Notes: generated from the sequence alone by a model not told the origin. Counted from the stretch's first letter, positions 1 to 11,145 are shown. The stretch: 64,000 nucleotides of DNA from Rugalucina vietnamica (GCA_964017185.1 OZ024878.1:5651151-5715150); one strand, 5' to 3'. Made by a program: numbers and translations.

Positions 1-190
1 TTTGCAGGGGTAGACCTATTTTTACTCCAAAACGTAGATTGTGGGTACTCTTTAGGCGGTTCTAACGTGTTCCTATAATGTATGTTTTGAGCAAAAATAA
101 GAAAAATGTCAAAATTTTTCTACTGAAAATTTTCATTTTTTACAACTTTAAAAATCACTGTATATTGCATGGGCAAATTTTCGTAATGTT
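1..190 (+). mobile_element. FB1 fold-back element, cut by window edge
   Basis: This is the right part of an FB1 element. The palindromic core is visible (ACATAGATTGTGGGTACT, then the reverse-complement arm ending in TTTTGAGC), followed by the A/T-rich arm and the terminal TTTTCGTAATG. Forward orientation is defined here as the copy that starts CATCAGGAAAACATGTCC and ends TTTTCGTAATG. No protein is encoded, so it is non-autonomous. Confidence 0.75.
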
Positions 191-235
191 GACATTTGGG
201 CATCGGATTGATAAACTCATCATTTAAAGTGGAAT

Positions 236-236
236 A

Positions 237-275
<39 letters not shown>

Positions 276-278
276 ATA
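236..278. repeat. (AAAT)n microsatellite
   Basis: About ten uninterrupted AAAT units. It lies between FB1 and FB2 remnants. Confidence 0.95.
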
Positions 279-292
279 CATTTCATTGTAAA

Positions 293-558
293 TCAGTTAC
301 TGCGAAGCTGATCTGCGCCTTCGTTTTCGCCTGTGCGAATTGTTGGTTTTCCCGTATGGCGGCTCATATTGTCTATTTTAACCTTAGCAAAACCGTTTAT
401 TGTAGACCATATATATTTCCTATACGGATAGTACAATTCCTCTACTTTCTAAATCCAAAATTTCCAGCCTCTAACCGTCTTCTGTGACTGTACAGCCCGG
501 TTTGTGTCGGACCTAGTCGGAACCCAATTTGTTGGTTTTCTCACACACAGGCTCATAT
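293..558. mobile_element. FB2 fold-back fragments
   Basis: Two rearranged halves of the FB2 family. Positions 293-369 hold the core arm (GCGAAGCTGATCTGCGCCTT) through the GGCGGCTC end. Positions 418-558 hold the arm with GATAGTACAATTCCT, CTGTACAG and TTTGTGTCGGACC, ending at CAGGCTC. The two halves are not in the order found in complete copies such as 55728-55960. Confidence 0.6.
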
Positions 559-767
559 GTTGTTTCCGTAGCCAAGGTGACCTGTCAGTATCATTCCCTA
601 TAAACATATAGAGTACCCCACATCAAAGGATTGTCTTTTCTAAGTGAGTATTTGGTCATTAAGATCATCTACTCGTACCTGGAACTCGTACCTGGATAAA
701 GCCATACATGTATAAAGGACAATAATACTCCATATGCACTGAATATGCATAGAGGCTCGTTACTAAG

Positions 768-1135
768 CTGAAAGACTACAAGGCTGTGGTACTGCCACCA
801 AACTTCATCTTATTAGACAAACAACATGAAAGATGCTAAACCATCTACACTTAAAATTCTTGAGAGGAATATCAAGTCATGATTTCAGGCCCATGGGTCC
901 TGATAAAAGGTAAAAGTAGGCAATAAAGCAAGAATCTAAAGCGTAGATTAGATTTTTAATCTAGCACAGCTAAGATGCGCTGGTCATTTTACAAAAACGG
1001 AAAATCTCATGTCTTTTGAGCGAAGCGCCCTCAAGGTTGCAAGAAGAAACGCTACAAAGAACCCTCAAAGCGTCACTGATGGGTTTTAACATAAAATAGA
1101 GGCTTGGGAATCAAAAGCGCTGTCTTGTGAACAAA
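768..1135 (+). pseudogene. LINE-A RT remnant (decayed)
   Basis: Scattered matches to the C-terminal third of the LINE-A ORF at 26971-30201. They include the piece for a K-V-Y-K-A-V-V-L-P stretch (about 770-795), the A-Q-L-R-W block (about 963-985), and the block encoding G-Q-K-K-R-Y-K-D-T-L (about 1030-1070). Order is kept, but indels and stops are many. This is an old copy. Confidence 0.6.
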
Positions 1136-1149
1136 GGACATTTAGAAAA

Positions 1150-1395
1150 CTTACTCATGCAATACACAGAGATTTTTTAAGTTGTAAAAATGAAAAAAAT
1201 CTGTAGATTTTTTTTTGGTATTTTCCTTAAGTTTGCTCAAAACATAGATCGCTGAGGCGGTTCTAACGAGTACCCACAATCTATGTTTTAAAGCAAAAAT
1301 AAGAAAAAAATAGGTATACCCCTGCATACTCCAGTTTTACTATATAAAAGTGGGGTTTAAGGGGGTATTCATTGCACGGACATGTTTTCCTGATG
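1150..1395 (-). mobile_element. FB1 fold-back element, reverse orientation
   Basis: FB1 copy with a shortened core (GAGGCGGTTCTAACGAGTAC) and the characteristic CCCCTGCATACTCCAGTTTT...AAAAGTGGGG sub-hairpin. It ends CACGGACATGTTTTCCTGATG. LINE-A remnant lies on both sides (768-1135 and 1432-1515), so FB1 appears to have landed in an older LINE-A copy. Confidence 0.75.
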
Positions 1396-1431
1396 TCACC
1401 GAATTTCTAGCTTGAGACATGATCTGTTCTT

Positions 1432-1515
1432 CGCGAAACCGACAGTTTAGAGCAAACATTATCTGAGTCAGCCAAAGGATCCAGAAATAATGATGTCCTT
1501 TCTCACTCCTGATAA
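1432..1515 (+). pseudogene. LINE-A 3' end remnant
   Basis: Matches the end of the LINE-A ORF around the C2H2 finger (ACCGACAGTTTAGAGC) and the terminal AATAATGATG...TCTTTCTCA. It is degenerate and continues the remnant interrupted by the FB1 copy just upstream. Confidence 0.55.
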
Positions 1516-1897
1516 ATATTTGGTTCAGCTGAGGTTGCTGAGTAGGTAAACTTTGGGTAATAGCTGCGTCAGGTTTTTTTTTTTTTTTTTGCAATATGTT
1601 TCTTTTCTACTAATTATTCAAAGCTGTTGATCAAATCAAATTTATGCAACTCCCGACTAACATAGGGAAACAATTAATGCAGTAGATATGCCAGGTGTTT
1701 TCAACGCCAGTGATTGAGCCAGTTCCTGATTATTGCCTTCTTTCACCTTCCTAATCTTTGTAACTGACAATGTAAGTTTAATATTAAGCATTGTCCTACG
1801 TGATCGATCTCGACAGACTTAATAATTTACTTTTATTTATATTACTTGTTTTGAGTCACATTTGCAATAACAGATATTATAAAACGGGTTTATCATC

Positions 1898-2150
1898 AGG
1901 AAAACACGTCCATGATGAACCCCGCTTTTATATAGAAAAAAACTGGGGTCTGCAGGGGTATACATATTTTTCTCATTTTTGCTCCAAAACACAGACTGTG
2001 GGTGCTCGTTAGAACCGCCTCGCCGAGTACCCATAATCAATGTTTTGGGCAAAGGTATTAAAATTATCATTTTTTCCCAATGATTTTGTTTTTATAATAA
2101 TTTTTAATGCTGAAAAAATCTGTGTATATTGCATGGACAAGTTTTCGTAA
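1898..2150 (+). mobile_element. FB1 fold-back element
   Basis: Starts CATCAGGAAAACACGTCC and ends TTTTCGTAATG. The core is shortened on its second arm. The flanks AACGGGTTTA (left) and AACGGTTTTA (right) resemble each other and may be a short imperfect target duplication. Confidence 0.75.
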
Positions 2151-2151
2151 T

Positions 2152-2637
2152 GGAACGGTTTTAGGTCAGCTTGACCGTCCACTTACATGTACATGTACAC
2201 CAGTGTATACATCCAACATGTCTTGTACTGATGCGCCTTTGCTCTGAGTATGAAAAAATGGTGTTGAATGACGAACATAGAAGTAAAAAATTATGGAGGT
2301 TGATCTTAGCTTTCATACATTTTGCCGGTCTGTGACCAAAATAAGGAAGTTAGAATAAGGAAGCTTAAGTGTTTGCTACTCTAGACACTATTCCTATTGG
2401 TTGAATAAATTGTTAGCCGTTTCGTGTGAAAACAGAAGCATTTTACCATGAGGCGTTTCTTTAACATGGTCGATAATACTCTTTGATTTTGAACGTAAGC
2501 AACATTTTTTTGTAAACTGAAAATGCCTTTTACGAAATATATACAATCAGATAAAAGTTAAGATTATTGCTTGGATTTTTTCAGTTTTCAGGAATAAACA
2601 ATGAAACCATCAGAACAGAATTATTTTCCTGTCATAT
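2152..2637. other. no recognisable feature
   Basis: Unique-looking AT-rich DNA. I see no exon, hairpin or family match in this stretch. Confidence 0.4.
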
Positions 2638-2706
2638 ATGAGCCGAATCATGAGAAAACCGGATTTTTGCCTGTGCGAAAACAAAGGCGCAGATCAGCTG
2701 ATGTGA
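2638..2706 (+). mobile_element. FB2 fold-back fragment
   Basis: Left terminus only: GAGCCGAATCATGAGAAAAC, then GCGAAAACAAAGGCGCAGAT. It breaks off inside the core palindrome. Confidence 0.65.
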
Positions 2707-2791
2707 TGTGATGTTTCGTAAATGAGTGATTTTGCAAAGCTGTACTGGTTCAATTTTCCTCTCAATTCAGGTAGGGGCCCCAAAAAGATTG

Positions 2792-2836
<45 letters not shown>
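2792..2836. repeat. poly(A) tract
   Basis: 45 consecutive A. It may be the tail of a retroposed fragment, but no family is recognisable on either side. Confidence 0.95.
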
Positions 2837-2839
<3 letters not shown>

Positions 2840-2959
2840 AAGACAGTTTTATAGTGCCGTTTATCAGTCAAGTATCAGTCAATTTCCCCTAGAAACATAA
2901 CTGTATGGCGATAACGTTGGTGCCAGAGAAAAACGTGAAATCTTTACTGTTGATTAAGC

Positions 2960-3178
2960 ATTATTTTGGAATCCCGCATTAAGCGGACTTTTACCTCATT
3001 CGGATTTTACTGGTCTTTGTATCGACTATTCTGTTGAACGATGTAAATCACAGTGATAGTCTTTGGCTCCTTGTTGTCACTGAAGAGGCTTAAGTAGCCA
3101 AAACCATGGTATGGCCCATCTCCTTTCTCATTAATATGTTCGCTGCTCTTAAAGGATCTTAGTTTTATTTTTATATGC
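2960..3178 (+). repeat. interspersed repeat R1
   Basis: Shares an ordered block with 7675-7890 and 51345-51560. The block has a 'CTAGTCTTTGTATTGACT'-like piece, 'CTTTGGCTCC', 'GTCACTGA.GAGGCTT', 'ATGGTATGGCCCATC' and 'CTGCTCTTAAAGGAT', ending in a T-rich tail. The fixed 3' end and variable 5' end suggest a retroelement 3' end. No coding potential. Confidence 0.6.
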
Positions 3179-3409
3179 AAAAAGAGACGGTGTACGTATG
3201 CTTAAAATTGACTTTGTTCAGAGGGTTCCGCGGTGTGACAAGCTTTGTCAACCACAGCTCACATACAGTGTATTCTACTTCGTATAGCACATTGTCACAC
3301 AGTCTGACTAGCCTGATTTAGGGCATTCATAAGGAATGGCACTTTGTATTGCTTTTGACGATTGAAATACTTGTTTGACTTCCTCTGACAAAGTGACAAA
3401 GGCTTTGGT

Positions 3410-3500
3410 CATGTCAGAGTGTGGGACGAAAACGGGAGAACCCCGAGAAAAAAACACCTGGCACACCCGCAAGCAGAACTTGGCTTGTCTCACGTGGATC
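3410..3500 (-). mobile_element. SINE fragment
   Basis: Matches the body of the SINE at 54851-55087 on the opposite strand (GGGAGAACCCCGAGAAAAA..., CACCCGCAAGCAGAACTTGG). Both the tRNA-like head and the 3' tail are missing. Confidence 0.6.
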
Positions 3501-3631
3501 TCAGTCTAATTTATATAATTATTATATATATATTATGTATATTTTTTTAACTGTGGCAGTCAGCATTGTCGCAACGTTTGCTGTTTTGTGTATTTTTTCG
3601 TGCAAGTTCTTGTATATTTCTGAAACATTCT

Positions 3632-4056
3632 TATGATTCATTGACTAGTAAGAGATTCACCACAAGGTCCGAACAACTAACTAAATGTTGTGAACCACTG
3701 CAGAAGCTGAGGGTGAGGTTAGGTACCTGTAAAATCGACTAAGGCCCGCCAGTAATTTTAAATTATTGATCGTTCCAAGGCGATACATCTGTGGTGGTTC
3801 TTATTGCTTTATGTCTTGATGTTACAACTTTTTGTGCTGTTTGCGCCTTATGCACATGTATGTTATCATATTTTAGTTAAGTTTAGGTAACTGAGTGGCC
3901 ACCTATTGGGAAAATAGCTGCTCATTCGGCTTACGATATGTTTTCATGGTACAAGTGCCTGATTGTTAATTTAGTTTTTCCCACCTAGGGTTTTGGAGAG
4001 GGGTTCTCTTTCTGATTGCGCCATTCTCCGATTGTTGCCTACTTGTGCCTTTTTAA
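3632..4056 (+). mobile_element. LINE-B 3' UTR, 5'-truncated copy
   Basis: Collinear with 9121-9541 and 59160-59520. It starts at GATTCATTGACTAGT, passes AACTGAGTGGCCACCTATTG, and ends at the family 3' terminus GTTGCCTACTTGTGCC plus a T run. No coding sequence remains. Confidence 0.75.
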
Positions 4057-4504
4057 GATATACATGTACATAAAAGCAATTAGCATCTTTTTCTTTTGTT
4101 TTTGTTTTTTGTGAAATCAGCAAAAATATAATCATCTTGAATATTCTACTTACAGATCCGTTTCATAAGTTTAATACATAGCGATTTGTTTCATAAGTAA
4201 TGGCATAGCAGTACCAGTACTTGAACCTTGGCGAACGTTAATTTGATGTTTGCTGATTTGAATGGATTTCGCTGCATAGAACAATTCACAGACTTTAACA
4301 TTTTAGATTTTGATCTATTGATTTATAAACAGTAACAAATATTAAACTGATAAGCAAATTATCATAACTTTTGGGATACAAATAATATGAAATAAGGCAC
4401 TACCTTTGTGGCGGCATTCTACTCCTAGTGCGCCGCAGATAATTCTAAATAAGCTTCCTCACCCTGATGACCATTTCGGACCATTTCCATTATGGAAAGT
4501 CATT

Positions 4505-4640
4505 TGATCAATTAGTATAATGCAGTGCGTGTTGAAACGTCACAGTGACGTCAAAATATATGGCATGTTAGTTAATCAATTGGTATAATGCAGCGCGTGT
4601 TGCAACGTCACAATGACGTAAAAAAAAAAAAAAAAAAACA
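4505..4640. repeat. 60 bp direct repeat with TGACGT half-palindromes, then poly(A)
   Basis: Two copies of a ~60 bp unit (AATTAGTATAATGCAG.GCG..., then ACGTCACAGTGACGTCAAAA). Each contains an ACGTCAC.GTGACGT palindrome and the first contains TGACGTCA. A run of 18 A follows. It resembles a CRE/ATF site, but no adjacent gene start is seen. Confidence 0.5.
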
Positions 4641-4758
4641 ATTCCGGTTCCGGTTTACGAAAAATTGTTTTCTATCAATGTACAGAAGAACTGACTAGAA
4701 CAGAACACTTTTTACCACGTTCTGATAGTTCGTCTCTCACTAATGAGAAAGACCATCA

Positions 4759-6963
4759 TTATTTCTTGAATAGTGCTGATGTGTGTTGGTGAGTTCTTTG
4801 ATGGCTGACTAGGCCAATTCTGGCTCTAAACTGTCGGTTGCAAGTAGAGCAAGTCAATGTCATAGAGTCTGCTGGTGGCACATTTGTTTTGGCTTTGCGC
4901 TCTCTTCGCTTTCTTTCAGCTTCACAGATTCTTTTCTTTTCATAGAGAGCTGCTCCTTTGTTGATGAGACCTCGCCACTTTGATCGCTCCTGTGCAGTCT
5001 GTTCCCAGGACCCCATTGGTATTTTGAAATCCTTCAGAGAGGCTTTGAGGGTGTCTTTGTAGCGTTTCTTCTGGCCACCTTGAGAGCGCTTTCCCTCCTG
5101 TAGTTCTCCATAGAAAACTTTCTTTGGAAGTCGCGCATCAGGCATTCTTATAACATGGCCAGTCCATCTTAGCTGTGCTAGCTTTAAGACTGTATGCATG
5201 CTTTGCATCCCTGCTTTCCTCAGGACCTCTGTGTCTGGAATCTTGTCCTGCCACTTGATTTTTAACAACTTTCTCAAACAGCTTAAGTGGAAATGGTTAA
5301 GTCTCTTTGCATGGCGTTGGTATACTGTCCAGGTCTCACATGCATACAAGAGGGTTGGCAGTACCACAGCCTTGTAGACTTTCAGCTTGGTGTCAAGCTT
5401 GATTCCATTTCGCTCCCAGACATTTGCACGGAGTCTTCCGAATGCCACACTAGCTTTTGCAATTCTGGCAGTGATCTCATCATCAATATGCACTGCTCTG
5501 GAGAGAGTGCTTCCCAGGTAGGTGAACTTGTCAACAACTTTCAGTTTTTGCCCATTCACAGTGATGGTTGGTTCATTATATGGTTTTCCGGGGGCTGGTT
5601 GGTGTACAACCTCTGTCTTTTTTGTGCTGATTGTGAGATCATAGTTATCACATGACTGTGAGACTTGATCCATGGCTCTTTGCATTTTTGCCTCTGTGTT
5701 GGCATTCTTATCCATATCATCTGCATAGAGGAGCTCATCTAGCACATCAGTCTGGACCTTAGTTTTGGCTTGCAACCTTCTGAGGTTGAATATGTTGCCA
5801 TCAAAACGGTACCTGATTGGAAAACCAGTGTCACTGTCCTGAAAAGCATCCATAAGCATGGCAGAAAACATCATGCTGAACAGTGCTGGTGCCAGAACAC
5901 AGCCTTGTTTGACCCCATTTGTTACTTCAAATGGTTCAGAGAACTCTCCCTCATTCTGCACACGTGCCTGCATGCCATCATGAAACTGCCGCACCATAGC
6001 TATGAATCTGGGTGGACAGCCAAACTTGGCCATGATTTTCCAGAGTCCATCACGACTAACAGTGTCAAAAGCTTTGGTGAGGTCAACAAACGTCATGTAT
6101 AGATCTACATTCTGTTCTTGGCATTTCTCCTGAAGCTGTCTTGCTGTGAAGATCATGTCTATTGTCCCTCTGTCTTTTCTGAATCCACATTGACTTTCTG
6201 GGATAAGTCCCGTCTGATCAAGATGAGCATTCAGACGATTCAACAGAATTTTTGCAAGTATCTTCCCAGCAATTGATAGGAGGGAGATGCCTCTGTGATT
6301 GTCACAGACTTGAGGATTTCCTTTCCGCTTGTATAGGTGGATTATGGATGCATCCTTAAATTCTTGTGGGATAGCCTCCTTCCTCCACATACAGTGAAAC
6401 AACTCTGTCAGTTTCTCTGCCATGGGTAGCCCCCCAGCCTTGTAAACTTCGGCAGGAATTGCATCTGCACCTGGGGCTTTGCCAGATGATAGTTGTTGAA
6501 CTGCTTTTCTTGTTTCCGTAACGGTAGGAAATTCATCTAACAGAACATTGCACTCTATCTGTGGAAGTCTGTCGATTGCATCCTGATTGATGCTTGATGG
6601 TCGATTAAGCACACTATTGAAGTGTTCCGCCCACCTTTCCAAGATAGCCTCTTTATCTGTGAGAAGAGTGTTTCCATCTGCACTGAGCAATGTGGTGGCT
6701 CCAGAACTCTTTGGACCATAAATGGTTTTCAGTGCATCATGAAATTTCTTCATGTCCTTTCTATCCGCAAAAGACTGAATTTCTTCTGTTTTCTTCCTCA
6801 GCCAGGAATCTTGCATGTCCCTAAGCTTGGTCTGGACTGTCTTACAAATGTTGCTGTAGGCTGCTTTCTTGGATACTGAGCTAGTTCTACCATAAGAGCG
6901 ACGCAGGAGCGTCGCTATCAACTTTAACATTGATTTAATACACTTCAAGAAAGTTTTAACCAA
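4759..6963 (-). CDS. LINE-A reverse transcriptase, 5'-truncated copy with open frame
   Basis: An open frame of 734 codons on the minus strand. From about residue 26 onward (DNA from 6885 downward) it matches the C-terminal two thirds of the LINE-A protein at 26971-30201, with only scattered substitutions. The first 25 residues come from flanking DNA, not from the element. Visible parts in order are the RT fingers (IPAEVYKAGG), GFRKDRGTIDMIF, the palm aspartate motif FVDLTKAFD, the catalytic YADD box, the thumb region and a C-terminal C2H2 finger (CSTC....HQRTH). The AP-type endonuclease is absent because of 5' truncation, as usual after incomplete target-primed reverse transcription. No stops or frameshifts over about 700 codons indicates recent insertion. 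It is not expected to be autonomous. Confidence 0.9.
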   Translation of the reverse strand: MVKTFLKCIKSMLKLIATLLRRSYGRTSSVSKKAAYSNICKTVQTKLRDMQDSWLRKKTEEIQSFADRKDMKKFHDALKTIYGPKSSGATTLLSADGNTLLTDKEAILERWAEHFNSVLNRPSSINQDAIDRLPQIECNVLLDEFPTVTETRKAVQQLSSGKAPGADAIPAEVYKAGGLPMAEKLTELFHCMWRKEAIPQEFKDASIIHLYKRKGNPQVCDNHRGISLLSIAGKILAKILLNRLNAHLDQTGLIPESQCGFRKDRGTIDMIFTARQLQEKCQEQNVDLYMTFVDLTKAFDTVSRDGLWKIMAKFGCPPRFIAMVRQFHDGMQARVQNEGEFSEPFEVTNGVKQGCVLAPALFSMMFSAMLMDAFQDSDTGFPIRYRFDGNIFNLRRLQAKTKVQTDVLDELLYADDMDKNANTEAKMQRAMDQVSQSCDNYDLTISTKKTEVVHQPAPGKPYNEPTITVNGQKLKVVDKFTYLGSTLSRAVHIDDEITARIAKASVAFGRLRANVWERNGIKLDTKLKVYKAVVLPTLLYACETWTVYQRHAKRLNHFHLSCLRKLLKIKWQDKIPDTEVLRKAGMQSMHTVLKLAQLRWTGHVIRMPDARLPKKVFYGELQEGKRSQGGQKKRYKDTLKASLKDFKIPMGSWEQTAQERSKWRGLINKGAALYEKKRICEAERKRRERKAKTNVPPADSMTLTCSTCNRQFRARIGLVSHQRTHQHTSALFKK

Positions 6964-6992
6964 AAACAGATTATATTGTTAAATTGGCATAT

Positions 6993-7353
6993 AACCCGGT
7001 AGACTACATCTAACATAATATTTGGTCTACCCTGTGTATATTCTAGTTTATTGAAGCTTGAAATATTGCACCCTACTAGCCGTGGCACACCATTTTATAC
7101 AATCAGTCAGTGTTTGATGCATAATAACACATACAATCGGTTGTATTTACAAATAACACTTGTCAAACAGTTGCATGTAAATATTTGATTCCAATGAAGC
7201 CGCTCGAAAAGGCACTGGGACACAAAATGGCAAAAATACAGTTCAAACTATGTAAGGTAGTCTTGTATGATACAAGATTTCAAGCGTCGATAACCTCGAC
7301 TTTACATAGGATAGACCAAATATTATTTAAGGTGTAGTCTGCTGGACGCTGGG
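6993..7353. mobile_element. hairpin element with imperfect inverted arms (FB6)
   Basis: The left arm (about 6993-7070: CCGGTAGACTACAT..., ATATTTGGTCTACCCTGTGT, GAAGCTTGAAAT) pairs with the right arm (about 7262-7353: ATTTCAAGCGTCGA, ACATAGGATAGACCAAATAT, TGTAGTCTGCTGG). The middle about 190 bp is unpaired. It looks like an aged MITE. No family partner was seen elsewhere in the window. Confidence 0.5.
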
Positions 7354-7594
7354 TCATTTTATTGGAATAATATTTTTAGTTCAAACGTTCCTGTAGTGTG
7401 AAAAGTCAATGTTAACATTGATATCTTTGTCACAGAAGTTATGTTACGGCACATGTTCAGTTGAATATTTACCCCGCTTGTGTTATTAAAACATTCTAAG
7501 TAGATGTGTCTGATGACAAGGAGCAGATCATTACACACAGAAGTGTATCTGCTTGTTTTACTTGTAACCGGCAGCTAAAAGATAGGTCAGATTA

Positions 7595-7890
7595 TATTTT
7601 CCTTTTGGTCCTTTGAGATCTGTGAGGATATTCTGAGAAATCCGAAATTTATTATCGGTTTAGCTTCATTTTCTAACAATGTTAATACATTTGGCCCCAT
7701 TTGGATTACACTAGTCTTTGTATTGACTTCCATCTTAAAAGTTGTAAATGTACAGTAATTGTATGTGGCTCCATGTTGCCATTTCTTATGGGTCACTGAT
7801 GAGGCTTGAGTGGCCGAAACCGCGGTATGGCCCATCACTTTTTTTATTAATATGCTCACTGCTCTTAAAGGAGCTCAGTTTTATTTTTAT
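7595..7890 (+). repeat. interspersed repeat R1
   Basis: The longest R1 copy. It begins near TTTTGGTCCTTTGAGATCTG (also seen near 13840) and carries CTAGTCTTTGTATTGACTTC, GGCTCCATGTTGCCA, GGGTCACTGATGAGGCTT and CCGCGGTATGGCCCATCAC, ending in GCTCTTAAAGGAGCTCAG. Confidence 0.6.
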
Positions 7891-8040
7891 TATGAGCGTT
7901 GTTTTTTAATTGTCACTTGATTGATACCTTTTCCTGTACTTTGACTTTATAGAATTATTTTCCCTGCTTTATGGCGCCATTTAAAATCCTTGCACAGGTT
8001 ACGCCTTACATGATTTTCATATTTTGCATATATAATTATC

Positions 8041-10660
8041 AAGACTGGTTTGATGAGAATGATGAGGAAATTCAGAGGCTTCTTGAAGAATAGGTCTGAT
8101 TGCGCAAGGCACATCCATATGATACTAGCTCAGTATCTAAGAAAGCAGCCTACAGCAACATTTGTAAAACAGTCCAGTCCAAGCTTAGGGACATGCAATA
8201 TTCCTGGCTGAGGAAGAAAACAGAAGAAATTCAGTCTTTTGTGGACAGAAAAGACATGAAGAAATTTCATGATGCACTGAAAAACATTTATGGTTCAAAT
8301 AGCTCTGGAGCCAGAACATTTCAAGACTTGCTGAATCGACCATCAAGCATCACTGAGGATGCAATCGATAGACCTCCACTGATAGAGTGCAATGTTCTGT
8401 TAGATGAATTTCCAACCGTCATGGAAAGAAGGAAAGCAGTTCAACAACTGTCATTTGGCAAAGCTCCAGGTGCAGATCCAATTCCTGCAGAGGTTTATAA
8501 GGCCGGGGGCTACCTATGGCAGAGAATCTGACAGAGGTGTTTCACTGTATGTGGAAAAAGGAGGCTATCCCACAAAAATTTAAGGATGTATCCATTATCT
8601 ACATATACAAGCGGAACGAAAATCCTCAAGTCTGTGACAACCATAGAGATATATCCCTCTTATCCATTGCTGGAAAGATACTGGCAAAAATTCTGTTGAA
8701 TCGCCTGAATGTTCATCTTGATCAAAAGGGACTTATCAAAGAAAGTCAGATAAGACAGAGGAACAATAGACATGATCTTCACAGCAAAACAGCTTAAGGA
8801 GAATGCCAAGAACAGAATATAGATATATACATGACGTTTGTCGACCTCACCAAAGCTTATGACACAGTTAGTTATGATGGAGTCTGGTGATGAGTGAGAG
8901 TTATGATGGCCCCGACTTAAAGCTATTCATTTTAGTTGGTTGGGGCCGGAGCTTCTTGTCTGTTGCTTGGCCCACCGGGGTCTAACTGATGCTTTTCTTT
9001 TGCTCCGGAGTTAGTAAGTTATTCGGCGCACAGGGATCTCCATCTCCGGGCAGCTTACTGAATCTGTGAGTCCTGGTTTTTGATTCATCAGGATGCTTAT
9101 CATGATTTATTTGTTTGTTTTTGATGATTCATTGACTAGTTAGAGATTCACCACGAGGACCGAAGAACAAACTAAATGTTATGAACCACTGCAGTAGCTG
9201 AGGGTGAGGTTATGGCTATGTAAAATCGATTTAAACCCGCCAGTAACTTTGTGTTACTGATCGTTCCAAGTCGATACTTCTGTGGTGATTCTTTTTGTTT
9301 TGTGTCTTGGTGTTTAAATTATTTTTGTGCTGTTAGCGCCTTAAGTATGTTTTCATATTTTTGGTTAGGTTAAGGTAACTGAGTGGCCACCTATTGGGAA
9401 AATAGCTGCTCATTCGGCTTACGAAATGTTTTCATGGTATAAGTACCTGATTGTTAGTTTGGTTTTTTCCCACCCCGGTTGTTGGAGTGGGAATCTTTTT
9501 CTGATTGCGTCTTTTCCTGATCTTTGCCTACTTGTACCTTTTTATGATGGAGTCTGGAAAATCATGGTTAAGATTGACTGTTCATCCAGATTCATAGCAA
9601 TGGTGAGGCAATTTCATGACGACATGCAGGCACGTGTGCAAAATGATGGAGAGTTCTCTGAACCCTTTGAGGTAACGAATGGGATCAAACAGGGTTGTGT
9701 TATGGCACCAACACTGTTCAGTATGATGTTTTCTGCCATGCTCATGGATGCTTAAGGACAGTGACATTGTTTTTCCAATCAGGTACCGTTATGATGGAAA
9801 TATATTCAACCTTAGAAGGTTTCAAGCCCAAACTAAAGTGCAGACTGATGTGCTAGATGAGCTCCTGATATGGATAAGAACGCCAGCTCAGAGGCAAAAA
9901 ATGCAAAGAGCCATGAATCATCTCTCATAGTCATGTGATTACTATGATTTCACAATCACCACAAAAAAGACAGAGGTTGTACACCAACCAGCACCTTGAA
10001 AACCGTACAATGAACCAGCCATCACTGTGAATGGATATAAACTGAAAGTTGTTGATAAATTCACCTACCTGGGAAGCACTCTCTCCAGAGCAGTGCACCA
10101 GGTCACTGCCAGAATCGTGAAAGCCAGTGTGGCATTTGGAAGACTCCGTGCAAACGACTGGGGGCGAAACGGAATCAAGCTAGACACCAAGCTGAAAGTC
10201 TACAAGGATGTGGTACTGCCAACCCTCTAGTATGCATGTGAGACCTGGACAGTATACCAGCGTCATGCAAAGAGACTTAACCATTTCCACTTAAGCTGTT
10301 TGAGAAAGCTGTAAGACAAAATTCCAGACATAGAGGTTCTAAAGAAAGCAGGGATGCAAAGCATGCATACTGTCTTAAAGCACAGCTAAGGTGGACTGGC
10401 CATGTTATCAGAATGCCTAATGAGTGACTTCCAAAAAAGTCTTCTATGGAGAACTACAGGAGGGAAAGCGCTCTCAGGGTGGCCAGAAGAAACGCTACAA
10501 AGACACCCTCAAAGCATTTCTGAAGGATTTCGACATACCGATGAAGTCTTGGGAATAGACTGCACAGGAGCGATCAAAGTAACAAAGGAGCAGCTATCTA
10601 TGAAAAAAAAAGAGAATCTATGAAGCTGTAAGAAAGCACAGAGAACATGCTTATATTAAT
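8041..10660 (+). pseudogene. LINE-A pseudogene interrupted by a LINE-B insertion
   Basis: Starts at DNA equal to 27973 of the intact copy (CAAGACTGGTTTGATGAGAA), so the endonuclease is missing. It then follows the RT and thumb to about 10660. Stops, frameshifts and deletions are spread along it; for example the YADD region reads through a deletion near 9870 and the linker before the RT has lost about 80 bp near 8320. Positions 8888-9541 are a separate LINE-B insertion. The C2H2 finger is not recognisable. This copy is clearly older than those at 4759-6963 and 26971-30201. Confidence 0.85.
8888..9541 (+). mobile_element. LINE-B 3' end nested in LINE-A, with 16 bp target-site duplication
   Basis: The inserted 654 bp is flanked by identical TTATGATGGAGTCTGG at 8872-8887 and 9542-9557. 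Inside it matches the LINE-B 3' region also present at 16917-17292 and 58950-59520, and it ends in the family terminus TTTGCCTACTTGTACC plus T. Variable 5' truncation plus a TSD of this length indicates target-primed reverse transcription. Confidence 0.9.
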
Positions 10661-11145
10661 TTGGTCTAAAATGGTATAAAGGGATATTCTCTGTAAATTA
10701 ACTGGCAATTTATCAATTACGTCAGGTTCAGTTAAAACAAAGCAGTCACATAGCTTCTAACAGAGCTGTTCATCTCTATTGTAATAGAAACCAGTACAAA
10801 TTTTATGAGTCAAAATGTCTATCAAAACGCTTCTTAAAACTTACCCAGTAAATAAATTTTGTAAAGTTATAGTGTTGTTAGCATATGGTTACCTTGTGGT
10901 ATGGATACATCCTTTAAAGAAATTTTGTGTTTTCATTCAAAATGTTACTACTCATTAATCAAGGTTTTACAGGATAAAGAATCCCAAATTTCTTTCAATG
11001 GAATTAGCAAAGATCAGATACAAAGCAGCATTAACAGTTTTCAGGATCAGTCAAAACTGGACATGAAATTATGAGGCTCTAAAACGTCTATTCATAATTT
11101 CATTCAATTTATCAATTCATAACAAACAGGGGTAGTGCTATGTTC

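Noticed and set aside
4540-4625. CRE/ATF promoter (TGACGTCA)
   Set aside because: The palindrome occurs in a 60 bp duplicated block with no gene start nearby, so a regulatory role is not supported.
5287-6102. Plus-strand ORFs at 5287-5655 and 5770-6102, and their mirror images at 28840-29655
   Set aside because: They are antisense shadows of the LINE-A RT frame, similar in both copies only because the LINE is conserved.
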